Part shown: positions 1-6,511 of the stretch, piece by piece
How the letters are laid out: every line of letters begins with the position of its first letter
How positions within the stretch are numbered: the stretch's first letter is position 1
Assembly (NCBI GenBank): GCA_900546625.1
Contig: URDU01000044.1
Coordinates: forward strand, 1 to 17,611
Source of the DNA: an uncultured Lachnobacterium sp.
GTDB taxonomy: Bacteria > Bacillota > Clostridia > Lachnospirales > Lachnospiraceae
Length of the DNA: 17,611 nucleotides
Direction: 5' to 3'
Made by a program: the position numbers and the translations under genes
Notes under the pieces: generated by a model
What the model was told of the DNA's origin: nothing
Seen by the model: only the letters and a program-made list of their open reading frames with translations
The model's database searches: none

Positions 1-3
1 TGA

Positions 4-504
4 AGTATTGAATTTTCAAGGTACAACACACCTTATTGGTGTGGGAAGTTTAAGTTACAAATATTTGGATATAGTTCGTTTGCCGATTGGGCAGAAAGTA
101 ATAATATTGTTCTATTAATAATATGTTGCATTATATCAGCATTGTGTGTATTTATACCAATTATTTCAGGATTAGCTAGTAGGGATTCTTCGAAAATTCG
201 ACAGGGAATAGATTATGATGAATATACTAATTATTCTAATGATAATAATGCAAACTATTTTTGGGATTCTTATTCTGAGGATAAAAGGAAAAGAATAACA
301 TTTGTAGATGCATCAGGAGCATACCGAAAATGGGGAGATAGCTTTGTTGACTGTCAAGGAAACTGGTGTAGATGGGGAGACTCATTTTATGATTATGATG
401 GAAATTATATTAGCTGGGGAAATACCTACAAAGATATGAGTGGAGCCTATCGCTGTTGGGGGGATGATTTTGTAGACGGTGATGGAAATTGGGTGCATTT
501 GTAA
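4..504 (+). CDS. Membrane protein with C-terminal 14-residue WG repeats, 5' end uncertain
   Basis: I do not recognise a family. The frame is open from base 4 and is preceded by an in-frame TGA at 1-3. No ATG, GTG or TTG occurs in frame before a TTG at 142, which has no ribosome binding site and would cut the membrane segment in two. The gene is therefore either broken at its 5' end or started from a rare codon. What can be seen is a hydrophobic helix of about 24 residues (bases 106-177), a polar Asp/Asn/Ser/Lys-rich linker, then four full and one partial copies of a 14-residue repeat ending at the stop. This suggests a single-pass protein with a repeat domain on one side of the membrane. It sits in a degenerate stretch with two other gene fragments, so loss of function is likely. 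The function is unknown. Confidence 0.5.
   Translation, partial: SIEFSRYNTPYWCGKFKLQIFGYSSFADWAESNNIVLLIICCIISALCVFIPIISGLASRDSSKIRQGIDYDEYTNYSNDNNANYFWDSYSEDKRKRITFVDASGAYRKWGDSFVDCQGNWCRWGDSFYDYDGNYISWGNTYKDMSGAYRCWGDDFVDGDGNWVHL
301..501 (+). repeat. 42-nt coding tandem repeat (14-residue WG repeat)
   Basis: Units are 301-342, 343-384, 385-426, 427-468 and a partial 469-501. At protein level each reads roughly [FY]-x-D-x-x-G-x-[YW]-x-x-W-G-[DN]-x, with the Asp, Gly and Trp-Gly positions kept in every complete copy. Nucleotide identity between units is lower than protein similarity, so selection acted on the protein after duplication. Confidence 0.8.
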
Positions 505-510
505 TAATGA

Positions 511-675
511 GAATTAAACATAATAAGCTTTGCAAACAAAGATGATGTACTTACATATCTTATTCGTTCGGGATATTTGGGGGAAAATCAGAATACTCAA
601 AGTGCATTTGTACTAAATGAGGAAATACGTATTGAATTAAAGGATGTTGTTGAAATATTAGGGTGGTCAATATGA
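511..675 (+). pseudogene. C-terminal remnant of an AAA-ATPase-like / PD-(D/E)XK family protein
   Basis: Directly after three consecutive stops (502-510) the same frame stays open for 54 codons with no start codon. The translation contains NKDDVLTYLIRSGYLGENQN and then VLNEEIRIEL. This closely resembles the segment of the AAA-ATPase_like family (PF09820, with a C-terminal PDDEXK_9 region) that reads DDVLTxLIHLGYL..xxxPNEE(I/V)RxEF in many Clostridia and Bacteroides proteins. Both the ATPase part before it and the nuclease part after it are missing. It reads as a fragment left by deletion or recombination. The family is identified from memory of the motif. Confidence 0.6.
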
Positions 676-848
676 ATAATACTATGGAATATAAAGGCTA
701 TGTTGGAAGTGTTGAGTTTTCAGAGGAGGATGCTATCTTTTATGGAAAAGTTATGGGAATAAATTCGTTAATATCATATGAAGGTGAAAATGCCAGAGAG
801 CTTGTAGAAGGCTTTCATAAAGCTGTTGATGACTACATTTTGTTATAA
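672..848 (+). CDS. Truncated HicB-like antitoxin, probably a remnant
   Basis: The 58-residue product starts with MEYKGY.GSVEFSEED and continues with FYGKVMGI, an ISYEG turn, a helix and VDDY. This matches the N-terminal partial RNase-H-like domain of HicB antitoxins, which bind HicA mRNA interferase and usually repress their own operon. Family members are generally around 100 residues or longer and carry a C-terminal DNA-binding (RHH or HTH) domain. Here a stop follows directly after the VDDY helix, and no other frame continues it. The ATG at 672 is chosen because AGGGTGG lies a few bases upstream; a GTG at 663 is in frame but overlaps that site. There is no hicA on either side, so this is an orphan, truncated antitoxin. 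Confidence 0.6.
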   Translation: MNNTMEYKGYVGSVEFSEEDAIFYGKVMGINSLISYEGENARELVEGFHKAVDDYILL

Positions 849-914
849 AACAAAATATAGTCGCATATTATAAATTTACCCCCACATTTATGAAAAATTC
901 GGCTAATTTTACAA

Positions 915-943
915 TTGAGTCATTTATCCCAATGTGGTAAAAT
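915..943 (+). promoter_or_regulatory. Sigma-A-type promoter for glmS
   Basis: TTGAGT (915-920), a 17-base spacer, then TAAAAT (938-943) with an extended TGG element (935-937). It lies about 50 bases before the glmS ribozyme core, which it would transcribe as the 5' leader of glmS. Confidence 0.75.
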
Positions 944-989
944 AACAAAGTCCAAGAAAAAGGAGCAATTGGATTTCGAAAAGTTAAAA

Positions 990-1145
990 ACTTTAGCGCC
1001 ATGCACCGGCAGGTACGTAAAAAATGATGCCGGTTAACGAGGTTTCAGGTTATCGAAAATTCGGCGGATGCCTGGACGCATATATGGATGCGCATCTCAA
1101 GCCAAATATGATGGAGACATCAAAACAAAGCGAGAGAACCATATA
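990..1145 (+). ncRNA. glmS ribozyme (glucosamine-6-phosphate-activated)
   Basis: The 5' leader of glmS holds the conserved glmS ribozyme core. AGCGCC (995-1000) carries the expected cleavage site between A995 and G996. P2 is ACCGGC (1005-1010) paired with GCCGGT (1029-1034). The invariant AACGAGG and TTATCGAA-ATTCGGCGGATGCC segments follow at 1036-1072. GGCG (1063-1066) can pair with CGCC (997-1000) to make the pseudoknot. CAGG (1046-1049) pairs with CCTG (1071-1074), and a further hairpin is CGCAT (1077-1081)/ATGCG (1088-1092). In this class the RNA uses GlcN6P as a cofactor for self-cleavage, which destabilises the glmS mRNA when product is plentiful. All core elements appear intact. The 3' boundary is approximate. 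Confidence 0.95.
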
Positions 1146-1151
1146 AATCAA

Positions 1152-1177
1152 GTAGCTGTTCAGTACAGAACAGTTAC
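1152..1177 (+). other. Stem-loop between the glmS ribozyme and the ribosome binding site
   Basis: GTAGCTGTTC (1152-1161) and GAACAGTTAC (1168-1177) form a 10-bp stem with one G.U pair and a 6-base loop. No T-run follows, so it is not an intrinsic terminator. It stays on the mRNA fragment after ribozyme cleavage. Confidence 0.6.
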
Positions 1178-1222
1178 GATTTGTACATTTAAAATTATAT
1201 ATCGAAAAGGAGATCTAACACT

Positions 1223-3037
1223 ATGTGTGGAATTATAGGATTTACAGGCCGTTTAGAGGCACAGAAGATTTTGACGGAAGGACTCGCAGCGTTAGAGTAT
1301 CGTGGATACGACAGTGCAGGTATCGCTTATTTCAAGGATACAGGCAAGATTTCTATCCGCAAAACCGTCGGAAAGGTTAAGGATCTTCTCGCTATCTGCG
1401 ATGATGAGAACAATTCAACCTGCGGAATCGGACATACAAGATGGGCAACACACGGCGGAGTTACCAATGCCAATGCTCATCCTCACAAGGTTGGAAATGT
1501 CGCACTCATCCACAATGGTATCATTGAGAACTACCACGAGATCGTAAACAAATTTGATCTTGCAGAGTCTCTTATATCTGAGACAGATACAGAGGTAGCA
1601 GCAGCTCTTATCAACAAGCTCTATGACGGCGATCCAAAGGCTACTATTAAGAAGGCAGTAGCAGAGCTTCAGGGTTCATTTGCGTTCTGTATCATGTTCA
1701 AGGATCAGCCGGGAAAGATTTTTGCTGTCAGAAATGTAAGCCCGATGGTTGCAACATATTGCGATGACGGAGCATTTATCGCATCTGACCTCACAGCGTT
1801 TATCAAATACTCTAAGCGCTATTTCATCGTACCTGAGTATGCTATCATGACTATGACAGCAGATGGAATCACAATCGAGGATCTTGACGGAAAGACAGTT
1901 GAGCCGGAGTATCTTGAGGTAAACTGGGATGTAACAGCGGCTCAGAAGGACGGCTATCCACATTTCATGCTCAAGGAGATTCATGAGCAGCCTGCAGCTA
2001 TTACAAAGACTATCACTCCAAGAATCAAGGATTCACTGCCTGATTTCACAGAGGATGGCATCCCGGATTCATTCTTTGAGGATGTAAGTGACATCACAAT
2101 AGTAGCATGTGGTACAGCGATGTATGCGGGAATGGTTGGAAAGACCATGATCCAGAACCGTCTTCACATCCCTGTAACTGTTGCAATCGCATCAGAGTTC
2201 AGATATGAGGAGCCGGTTATCTCAGATAAATCAATGGTTGTATTTGTATCACAGTCAGGTGAGACAATTGATACCTTAGAGGCACTTCGTCTTGCCAATA
2301 AATACACAAAGAAGACGCTCTCTATCGTAAACGTAAAGGGCTCATCAATCGCCAGAGAGAGCAACTATGTGCTTTACACACATGCAGGCCCTGAGATCGC
2401 TGTTGCAAGTACAAAGGCTTACACAGTACAGGCTGCAAGCTTCTATCTCTTAGGCTGCAAGCTTGGTCTTGTATCAGGCAAGATGACAGAGGCAGACGCA
2501 AAAGAGTTTATTGAGAACCTTCAGGAGGTTCCGAATCTCATCGAGTCGGTTATCACACAGGCACCTGAGATTGAGCAGCTCACAAAGAGAATGGTTAATG
2601 CAACAAATGCATTCTACATCGGACGTGGACTTGACTATACACTCTGCATGGAGGGCGCACTCAAGCTCAAAGAGATTTCATATATTCATGCTGAGGCTTA
2701 TGCAGCAGGCGAGTTAAAGCACGGTACAATCGCGCTCATCAGCGAGGGTGTTCCTGTTATCGCAGTTGCTACACAGAGCCATGTATACAGCAAGGTCATC
2801 TCAAATATCCGCGAGGTAAAGGCGAGAGGCGCATACGTTATCCTTCTTAGCAAGGATAAGGATATTACAGATAAGTCAATCTGTGATGTGCATATTTCAC
2901 TCCCACAGGCACCGGATGAGTTTGCGATTTTCGAGTCAGTTATAATCTGTCAGCTTATCGCTTACTACACATCAACAGGAAAGGGCTTAAACCCTGACCA
3001 GCCACGTAACCTTGCAAAATCAGTTACAGTAGAATAA
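1223..3037 (+). CDS. glmS: Glutamine--fructose-6-phosphate aminotransferase (isomerizing) GlmS
   Basis: GlmS converts fructose-6-phosphate and glutamine to glucosamine-6-phosphate and glutamate, the entry step to UDP-GlcNAc for peptidoglycan. It acts in the cytosol. The 604-residue length is normal. The N-terminal class-II glutaminase domain begins MCGIIGF, with Cys2 as nucleophile once Met is removed, and includes GHTRWATHG and HNGIIENY. Two SIS sugar isomerase domains follow, with VACGTAMYAG near residue 290, SQSGETIDTLEAL near 350 and EGALKLKEISY near 475. The C-terminus PRNLAKSVTVE keeps the Lys used in catalysis. The start is fixed by AAAGGAG at 1206-1212. It is a single-gene unit with its own promoter, ribozyme and terminator, so product feedback on mRNA stability is expected. 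Confidence 0.98.
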   Translation: MCGIIGFTGRLEAQKILTEGLAALEYRGYDSAGIAYFKDTGKISIRKTVGKVKDLLAICDDENNSTCGIGHTRWATHGGVTNANAHPHKVGNVALIHNGIIENYHEIVNKFDLAESLISETDTEVAAALINKLYDGDPKATIKKAVAELQGSFAFCIMFKDQPGKIFAVRNVSPMVATYCDDGAFIASDLTAFIKYSKRYFIVPEYAIMTMTADGITIEDLDGKTVEPEYLEVNWDVTAAQKDGYPHFMLKEIHEQPAAITKTITPRIKDSLPDFTEDGIPDSFFEDVSDITIVACGTAMYAGMVGKTMIQNRLHIPVTVAIASEFRYEEPVISDKSMVVFVSQSGETIDTLEALRLANKYTKKTLSIVNVKGSSIARESNYVLYTHAGPEIAVASTKAYTVQAASFYLLGCKLGLVSGKMTEADAKEFIENLQEVPNLIESVITQAPEIEQLTKRMVNATNAFYIGRGLDYTLCMEGALKLKEISYIHAEAYAAGELKHGTIALISEGVPVIAVATQSHVYSKVISNIREVKARGAYVILLSKDKDITDKSICDVHISLPQAPDEFAIFESVIICQLIAYYTSTGKGLNPDQPRNLAKSVTVE

Positions 3038-3044
3038 ATAATTT

Positions 3045-3078
3045 CCCCGGACATTTATATGATGTCCGGGGATTTTTT
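3045..3078 (+). terminator. Intrinsic terminator of glmS
   Basis: CCCCGGACAT (3045-3054) pairs perfectly with ATGTCCGGGG (3062-3071) across a 7-base loop. It is followed by ATTTTTT. It begins 8 bases after the glmS stop. Confidence 0.95.
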
Positions 3079-3158
3079 GATTTCAGGTTTGTGAGATACA
3101 AGGCAGCATATGTAAGACATCGATGTATAGGTCAGTGATTTGCACCAAACCAACACAT

Positions 3159-3178
3159 TTTGTTAAAAATATAACAAA
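3159..3178. promoter_or_regulatory. Inverted repeat just upstream of the PanT-type gene promoter, candidate operator
   Basis: TTTGTTA-AAAATA-TAACAAA is a perfect 7-bp inverted repeat ending 6 bases before the -35 element. It could be an operator for a dimeric regulator or simply an A+T-rich UP-like element. No regulator gene is nearby to support a specific factor. Confidence 0.35.
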
Positions 3179-3184
3179 TTTGTA

Positions 3185-3213
3185 TTTACACACCACGCAT
3201 CCGGTGGTATGAT
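3185..3213 (+). promoter_or_regulatory. Promoter of the PanT-type ECF S component
   Basis: TTTACA (3185-3190), a 17-base spacer, then TATGAT (3208-3213) with an extended TGG (3205-3207). The spacer holds a small inverted repeat ACCAC (3192-3196)/GTGGT (3204-3208). The predicted leader is about 130 bases and carries a stem-loop TTATGCCGTG (3273-3282)/CACAGCATAA (3292-3301) with one mismatch. I recognise no riboswitch class in it. Apart from these elements and the glmS terminator, 3038-3351 shows nothing clear. Confidence 0.75.
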
Positions 3214-3351
3214 ACATAAATGCGGGTTACTCATACGAGAATCCAGCAGCCATACAATTTTCATGTGCGCTCTTATGCCGTGTGACAGAAGCACAGCATA
3301 ACAGAATCAGGATGAGACCCATACGGGCTTTTACCAAAAGGAGGAAAAGTA

Positions 3352-4170
3352 ATGCGCAATTCAAAAACAAACGAACTTGTACTGACAGGTTTATTCACAG
3401 CCATTATCATCATCATGGCATTCACACCACTCGGATATATTCCGCTCGTAGTTATCAATGCTACGATTATTCACATTCCGGTAATCCTCGGTTCACTTTT
3501 TTGCGGACCTAAAAAGGGAGCATTCCTTGGATTTGTATTCGGATTTACCAGTTGTTTAAAGGCAACAATAGTTGGAGGAACTCTTTCATCCTTTGTATTT
3601 TCGCCGGTGCTCGCAGCATCCCTGGTCGGAACCTCAGGTATATTTAAGAGCTTATTCATAGCATTTGTTCCAAGAATTTTAGTAGGTGTTATACCTTATT
3701 TTGTATACATAGGCATCAAAAAGGTGCTTGCATCAGAGAAGAAAAATCTCTGGGGCACAGTTTTAAATGTGCTCATGTCAGCATTCCTTGCATTCGGAGT
3801 ATATGCATTCCTCGGCAAGATGGCTGAGTCACTTTCACAGGCAGCCACTTTAGGCATCGGCATTGCAGTCGGAGTTGTAGTATTTGTTGTAGTTGAGGCT
3901 GTATTTATCAGAAAGAGCACACAGGTTATTCCGTTTGTATATGCAGGTGTAGCAGGTGCCATGACCAACACACTGCTTGTAATGGGCTCAATCTTTGTGC
4001 TTTACAAGGATGCTTATGCAGAGGCGATCGGTGTGGCTGGAAATGCAGTGCTTGGTGTTATCACCGGAGTCATCAGCTTTAACGGAGTCATTGAGGCAAT
4101 TGTTGCCGCAATCATCGTATACCTTGTTGGATTGGTTTTGAACACAATCAAACCAATCGCAGCAAAATAA
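3352..4170 (+). CDS. ECF transporter S component, PanT-type (pantothenate?)
   Basis: This is a very hydrophobic 272-residue protein in the style of energy-coupling-factor substrate-binding (S) subunits, which pair with a shared EcfAA'T module in the membrane. Motifs NATIIHIPVILGSLFCGPKK, GFVFGFTSCLKAT, FVFSPVLA and FVPRILVGVIPYFVY fit the PanT pantothenate branch. The nearby coaBC supports pantothenate as substrate, but that is inference. Usual S components are near 180-200 residues with six helices. This one has about 70 extra residues (roughly 120-190) with two more hydrophobic stretches before the conserved GVAGAMTNTLLVMG segment. The start follows AGGAGG (3339-3344) by 7 bases. EcfA, EcfA' and EcfT are not encoded here, as is usual for group II S components. 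Confidence 0.75.
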   Translation: MRNSKTNELVLTGLFTAIIIIMAFTPLGYIPLVVINATIIHIPVILGSLFCGPKKGAFLGFVFGFTSCLKATIVGGTLSSFVFSPVLAASLVGTSGIFKSLFIAFVPRILVGVIPYFVYIGIKKVLASEKKNLWGTVLNVLMSAFLAFGVYAFLGKMAESLSQAATLGIGIAVGVVVFVVVEAVFIRKSTQVIPFVYAGVAGAMTNTLLVMGSIFVLYKDAYAEAIGVAGNAVLGVITGVISFNGVIEAIVAAIIVYLVGLVLNTIKPIAAK

Positions 4171-4210
4171 TTTGAGACAAACTTTAAAATAATTGTGAAA
4201 TTGTATGTAC

Positions 4211-4238
4211 GGCGGACTGTTAAGGTCCGCCTGTTTTA
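4211..4238 (+). terminator. Terminator-like hairpin after the PanT-type gene
   Basis: GGCGGAC (4211-4217) pairs with GTCCGCC (4225-4231) across 7 bases, followed by TGTTTTA. The stem is short but G+C-rich and the T-run is interrupted, so read-through into the P1 peptidase gene is possible. Confidence 0.7.
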
Positions 4239-4312
4239 TAGGAAGCTGAACCGGGAACGGTAAAATAAATATATGAATTAAAAGTAGAAAGGCTTGATAC
4301 AAGGTGAAAAAT

Positions 4313-5278
4313 ATGCATGAAATAGACATAATGGATATCAGTGGCTTCAAAATAGGCCATGCCGAGGATACTAAGGGCTTAACCGGCTGTACGGTATTCC
4401 TTTTTGATAAACAGTCACCGGCGGGAGTTGACATAAGGGGTGGCGGACCGGCTTCACGTGAGACACCACTTTTAAATCCTGTGGCAGACGCAAAGGGCAT
4501 CCATGCTCTTGTGCTGTCAGGAGGCTCTGCCTTTGGGCTGGATGCAGCGGGAGGCGTGATGAAGTATCTCGAGGAGCGCGATATAGGCTTTGATGTGGGA
4601 GTCACAAAGGTGCCTCTTGTGGTGCAGTCGTGTATTTTTGATCTGGTAATAGGTGATAAAAATGCAAGGCCTGATGGCAAAATGGCATACAAAGCCTGTG
4701 AGAACGCTTCTTATGATACATTTTTACAGGGCAATTACGGCGCAGGAATGGGCGCCACAGTCGGCAAATATATGGGGCGCGAGCGCAGCATGAAGAGCGG
4801 TATAGGAGCCTATGCGGTCCAGCTTGGCGAGCTTAAGGTAGGAGCAGTGGTAACACTGAACGCACTCGGTGACATCTATGATATAGATACAGATAAGAAA
4901 ATTGCCGGAGCACTGGATGAGAATGGGCAGCTTTTTGATGACGAGACAGCGTATTTTGAGGCAGCAGCAAAAATCCAGAATATGTTTACAGGAAACACCA
5001 CAATTGGTACAATAATAACAAATGCAAAGCTTGACAAGACCGCACTAGGCAAGGTGGCATCCATGGCTCACAATGGCTATGGCAGAGCAATCAGACCCGT
5101 GCATACGATGGCAGACGGAGATTCAATCTATGCTGTATCAGTGGGCAGCGTGCCTGCCGATATCAATCTGGTAGGACCGATGAGTGCCTATGTCATGGCG
5201 AAGGCCATCGCCAATGCAGCAAGAAATGCTAAGTCTGTGGATGGCTACAAAGCGGTTTGTGATTTATACAAAAAATAG
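4313..5278 (+). CDS. P1 family (S58, DmpA-like) peptidase
   Basis: P1/S58 enzymes are self-processing N-terminal-nucleophile aminopeptidases. Characterised members (DmpA, BapA) release N-terminal D-, L- or beta-amino acids, including beta-alanine. Seen here are RGGGPASRET near residue 45, LSGGSAFGLDAAGGVMKYLE near 70, GNYGAGMGATVGK near 140, and GNTTIG near 228-232. The Thr run of that last motif is the expected autocleavage site and nucleophile. TNAKL, MAHNGYGRAIRPVHTMADGD and VSVG follow. The length (321 residues) is normal. I prefer ATG 4313, five bases after AAGGTGA, over the in-frame GTG at 4304 that lies inside that site; coaBC uses the same layout. It lies between a pantothenate-type S component and coaBC, 34 bases before the latter. 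The native substrate is unknown, and a role in CoA precursor supply is inference. Confidence 0.88.
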   Translation: MHEIDIMDISGFKIGHAEDTKGLTGCTVFLFDKQSPAGVDIRGGGPASRETPLLNPVADAKGIHALVLSGGSAFGLDAAGGVMKYLEERDIGFDVGVTKVPLVVQSCIFDLVIGDKNARPDGKMAYKACENASYDTFLQGNYGAGMGATVGKYMGRERSMKSGIGAYAVQLGELKVGAVVTLNALGDIYDIDTDKKIAGALDENGQLFDDETAYFEAAAKIQNMFTGNTTIGTIITNAKLDKTALGKVASMAHNGYGRAIRPVHTMADGDSIYAVSVGSVPADINLVGPMSAYVMAKAIANAARNAKSVDGYKAVCDLYKK

Positions 5279-5312
5279 TTACAAAAATAGTTATAATACA
5301 GAGGTGAAAATC

Positions 5313-6506
5313 ATGTTAAAAGGAAAAACAGTAGTTTTGGGAGTGACAGGAAGCATCGCGGCATACAAGATAGCAAACCTTGCGAGTATGCTTGTAAAGC
5401 AGCACGCCGATGTCAACGTCATAATGACACACAATGCAACCAATTTTATAAATCCAATCACATTTGAGACGCTCACAGGCAACAAATGCCTCGTGGACAC
5501 ATTTGACAGAAACTTTGAATTTAACGTAGAGCATGTGGCGCTCGCAAAGAGAGCAGACATCTTCATGGTGGCACCCGCATCAGCCAATGTGATAGGCAAG
5601 ATGGCAAACGGCATCGCAGACGATATGCTCACCACCACAATACTTGCAGCCAAATGTCCTAAGCTCGTTTCTCCTGCAATGAACACCAATATGTACGAGA
5701 ACAGGATTGTGCAGGACAACATCAAAAAGCTCGAACACTACGGCTTTGAGATGATAAAGCCTGCTGAAGGATATCTTGCATGCGGAGACACCGGTGCAGG
5801 AAAAATGCCGGAGCCACAGACGCTTTTTAACTACATAATGAGGACAATCGCCTGTGAAAAGGACCTCGCAGGCAAGAACGTACTCATCACAGCCGGAGCG
5901 ACACAGGAAAAGATAGACCCGGTACGTTTTATCACCAATCATTCAACAGGCAAGATGGGACGCGCTATTGCGGAAAACTGTATGCTTCGTGGCGCGCATG
6001 TTACACTGGTCAATGCCTCAGTATCGGTTGAGCCGCCTATGTTTGTAGATGTGGTAAATGTGACATCAGCCGCAGATATGGCAGAGGCGGTGAAATCAAA
6101 GGCAGCTGAACAGGACATTATCATCATGACCGCTGCAGTAGCGGATTTCCGCCCATCACATCCGGCAGATGAGAAAATAAAGAAAAAGGACAGCTCATAT
6201 GAGTCTGTAATCGAGCTTGAGCGCACAGAGGATATTCTATCATACCTCGGAGCACACAAGGCTAAGGGACAGCTCATATGCGGTTTTTCTATGGAAACCC
6301 AGAATATGCTTGAAAACTCGAAAGCAAAGCTTGCAAAGAAAAATGCAGATATGATAGTGGCAAACAACCTAAAGGTAGCAGGCGCAGGCTTTGGAACAGA
6401 TACCAATGTGGTCACACTCATCACGGCTGACAACTGCACAGAGCTTGAAATCATGGACAAGAGCTGCGTTGCGGCAAGGATTATGGACCGACTGCTTAAG
6501 ATGTAG
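5313..6506 (+). CDS. coaBC: Bifunctional phosphopantothenoylcysteine decarboxylase / phosphopantothenate--cysteine ligase CoaBC
   Basis: CoaBC catalyses two successive steps of coenzyme A synthesis: CTP-dependent joining of 4'-phosphopantothenate to cysteine, then FMN-dependent decarboxylation to 4'-phosphopantetheine. The 397-residue protein has the CoaC flavoprotein half first (GVTGSIAAYK at 10-19; His74 in EHVALAKRAD; APASANVIGK; PAMNTNMYEN with Asn124; CGDTGAGKMPEP with Cys157). The CoaB half begins near 187 with NVLITAGATQEKIDPVRFI and has STGKMG, TAAVADFRP, the KIKKK loop and ADMIVANNL. All catalytic residues I can recall are present. The start is ATG 5313, preceded by GAGGTGA; an upstream in-frame ATG at 5184 lies inside the peptidase gene and lacks family similarity. 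It is probably co-transcribed with the P1 peptidase. Confidence 0.96.
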   Translation: MLKGKTVVLGVTGSIAAYKIANLASMLVKQHADVNVIMTHNATNFINPITFETLTGNKCLVDTFDRNFEFNVEHVALAKRADIFMVAPASANVIGKMANGIADDMLTTTILAAKCPKLVSPAMNTNMYENRIVQDNIKKLEHYGFEMIKPAEGYLACGDTGAGKMPEPQTLFNYIMRTIACEKDLAGKNVLITAGATQEKIDPVRFITNHSTGKMGRAIAENCMLRGAHVTLVNASVSVEPPMFVDVVNVTSAADMAEAVKSKAAEQDIIIMTAAVADFRPSHPADEKIKKKDSSYESVIELERTEDILSYLGAHKAKGQLICGFSMETQNMLENSKAKLAKKNADMIVANNLKVAGAGFGTDTNVVTLITADNCTELEIMDKSCVAARIMDRLLKM

Positions 6507-6511
6507 AATTA

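Noticed and set aside
2..118. A second open frame at the left edge ending at 118
   Set aside because: It lacks a start inside the window, shows no motif, and overlaps the more convincing frame with a membrane helix and repeats.
142..504. TTG at 142 as the start of the repeat protein
   Set aside because: There is no ribosome binding site before it and it lies inside the membrane helix; the frame is open from base 4.
837..856. Perfect ATTTTGTT/AACAAAAT inverted repeat over the HicB stop
   Set aside because: The stem is almost pure A+T with a 4-base loop and no T-run, so it is too weak to call a terminator; likely chance in A+T-rich DNA.
1..860. Prophage, insertion sequence or intact defence island
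   Set aside because: Only gene scraps are present, with no integrase, transposase, terminal repeats or att-like duplications.
5292..5297. Perfect TATAAT before coaBC as a promoter
   Set aside because: There is no -35 at a suitable distance, and transcription would start at or inside the ribosome binding site; part of a short AAAAATAGTTA direct repeat.
5184..5312. Longer CoaBC starting at 5184
   Set aside because: The added residues come from another frame of the P1 peptidase gene; ATG 5313 has a good ribosome binding site and the family N-terminus.
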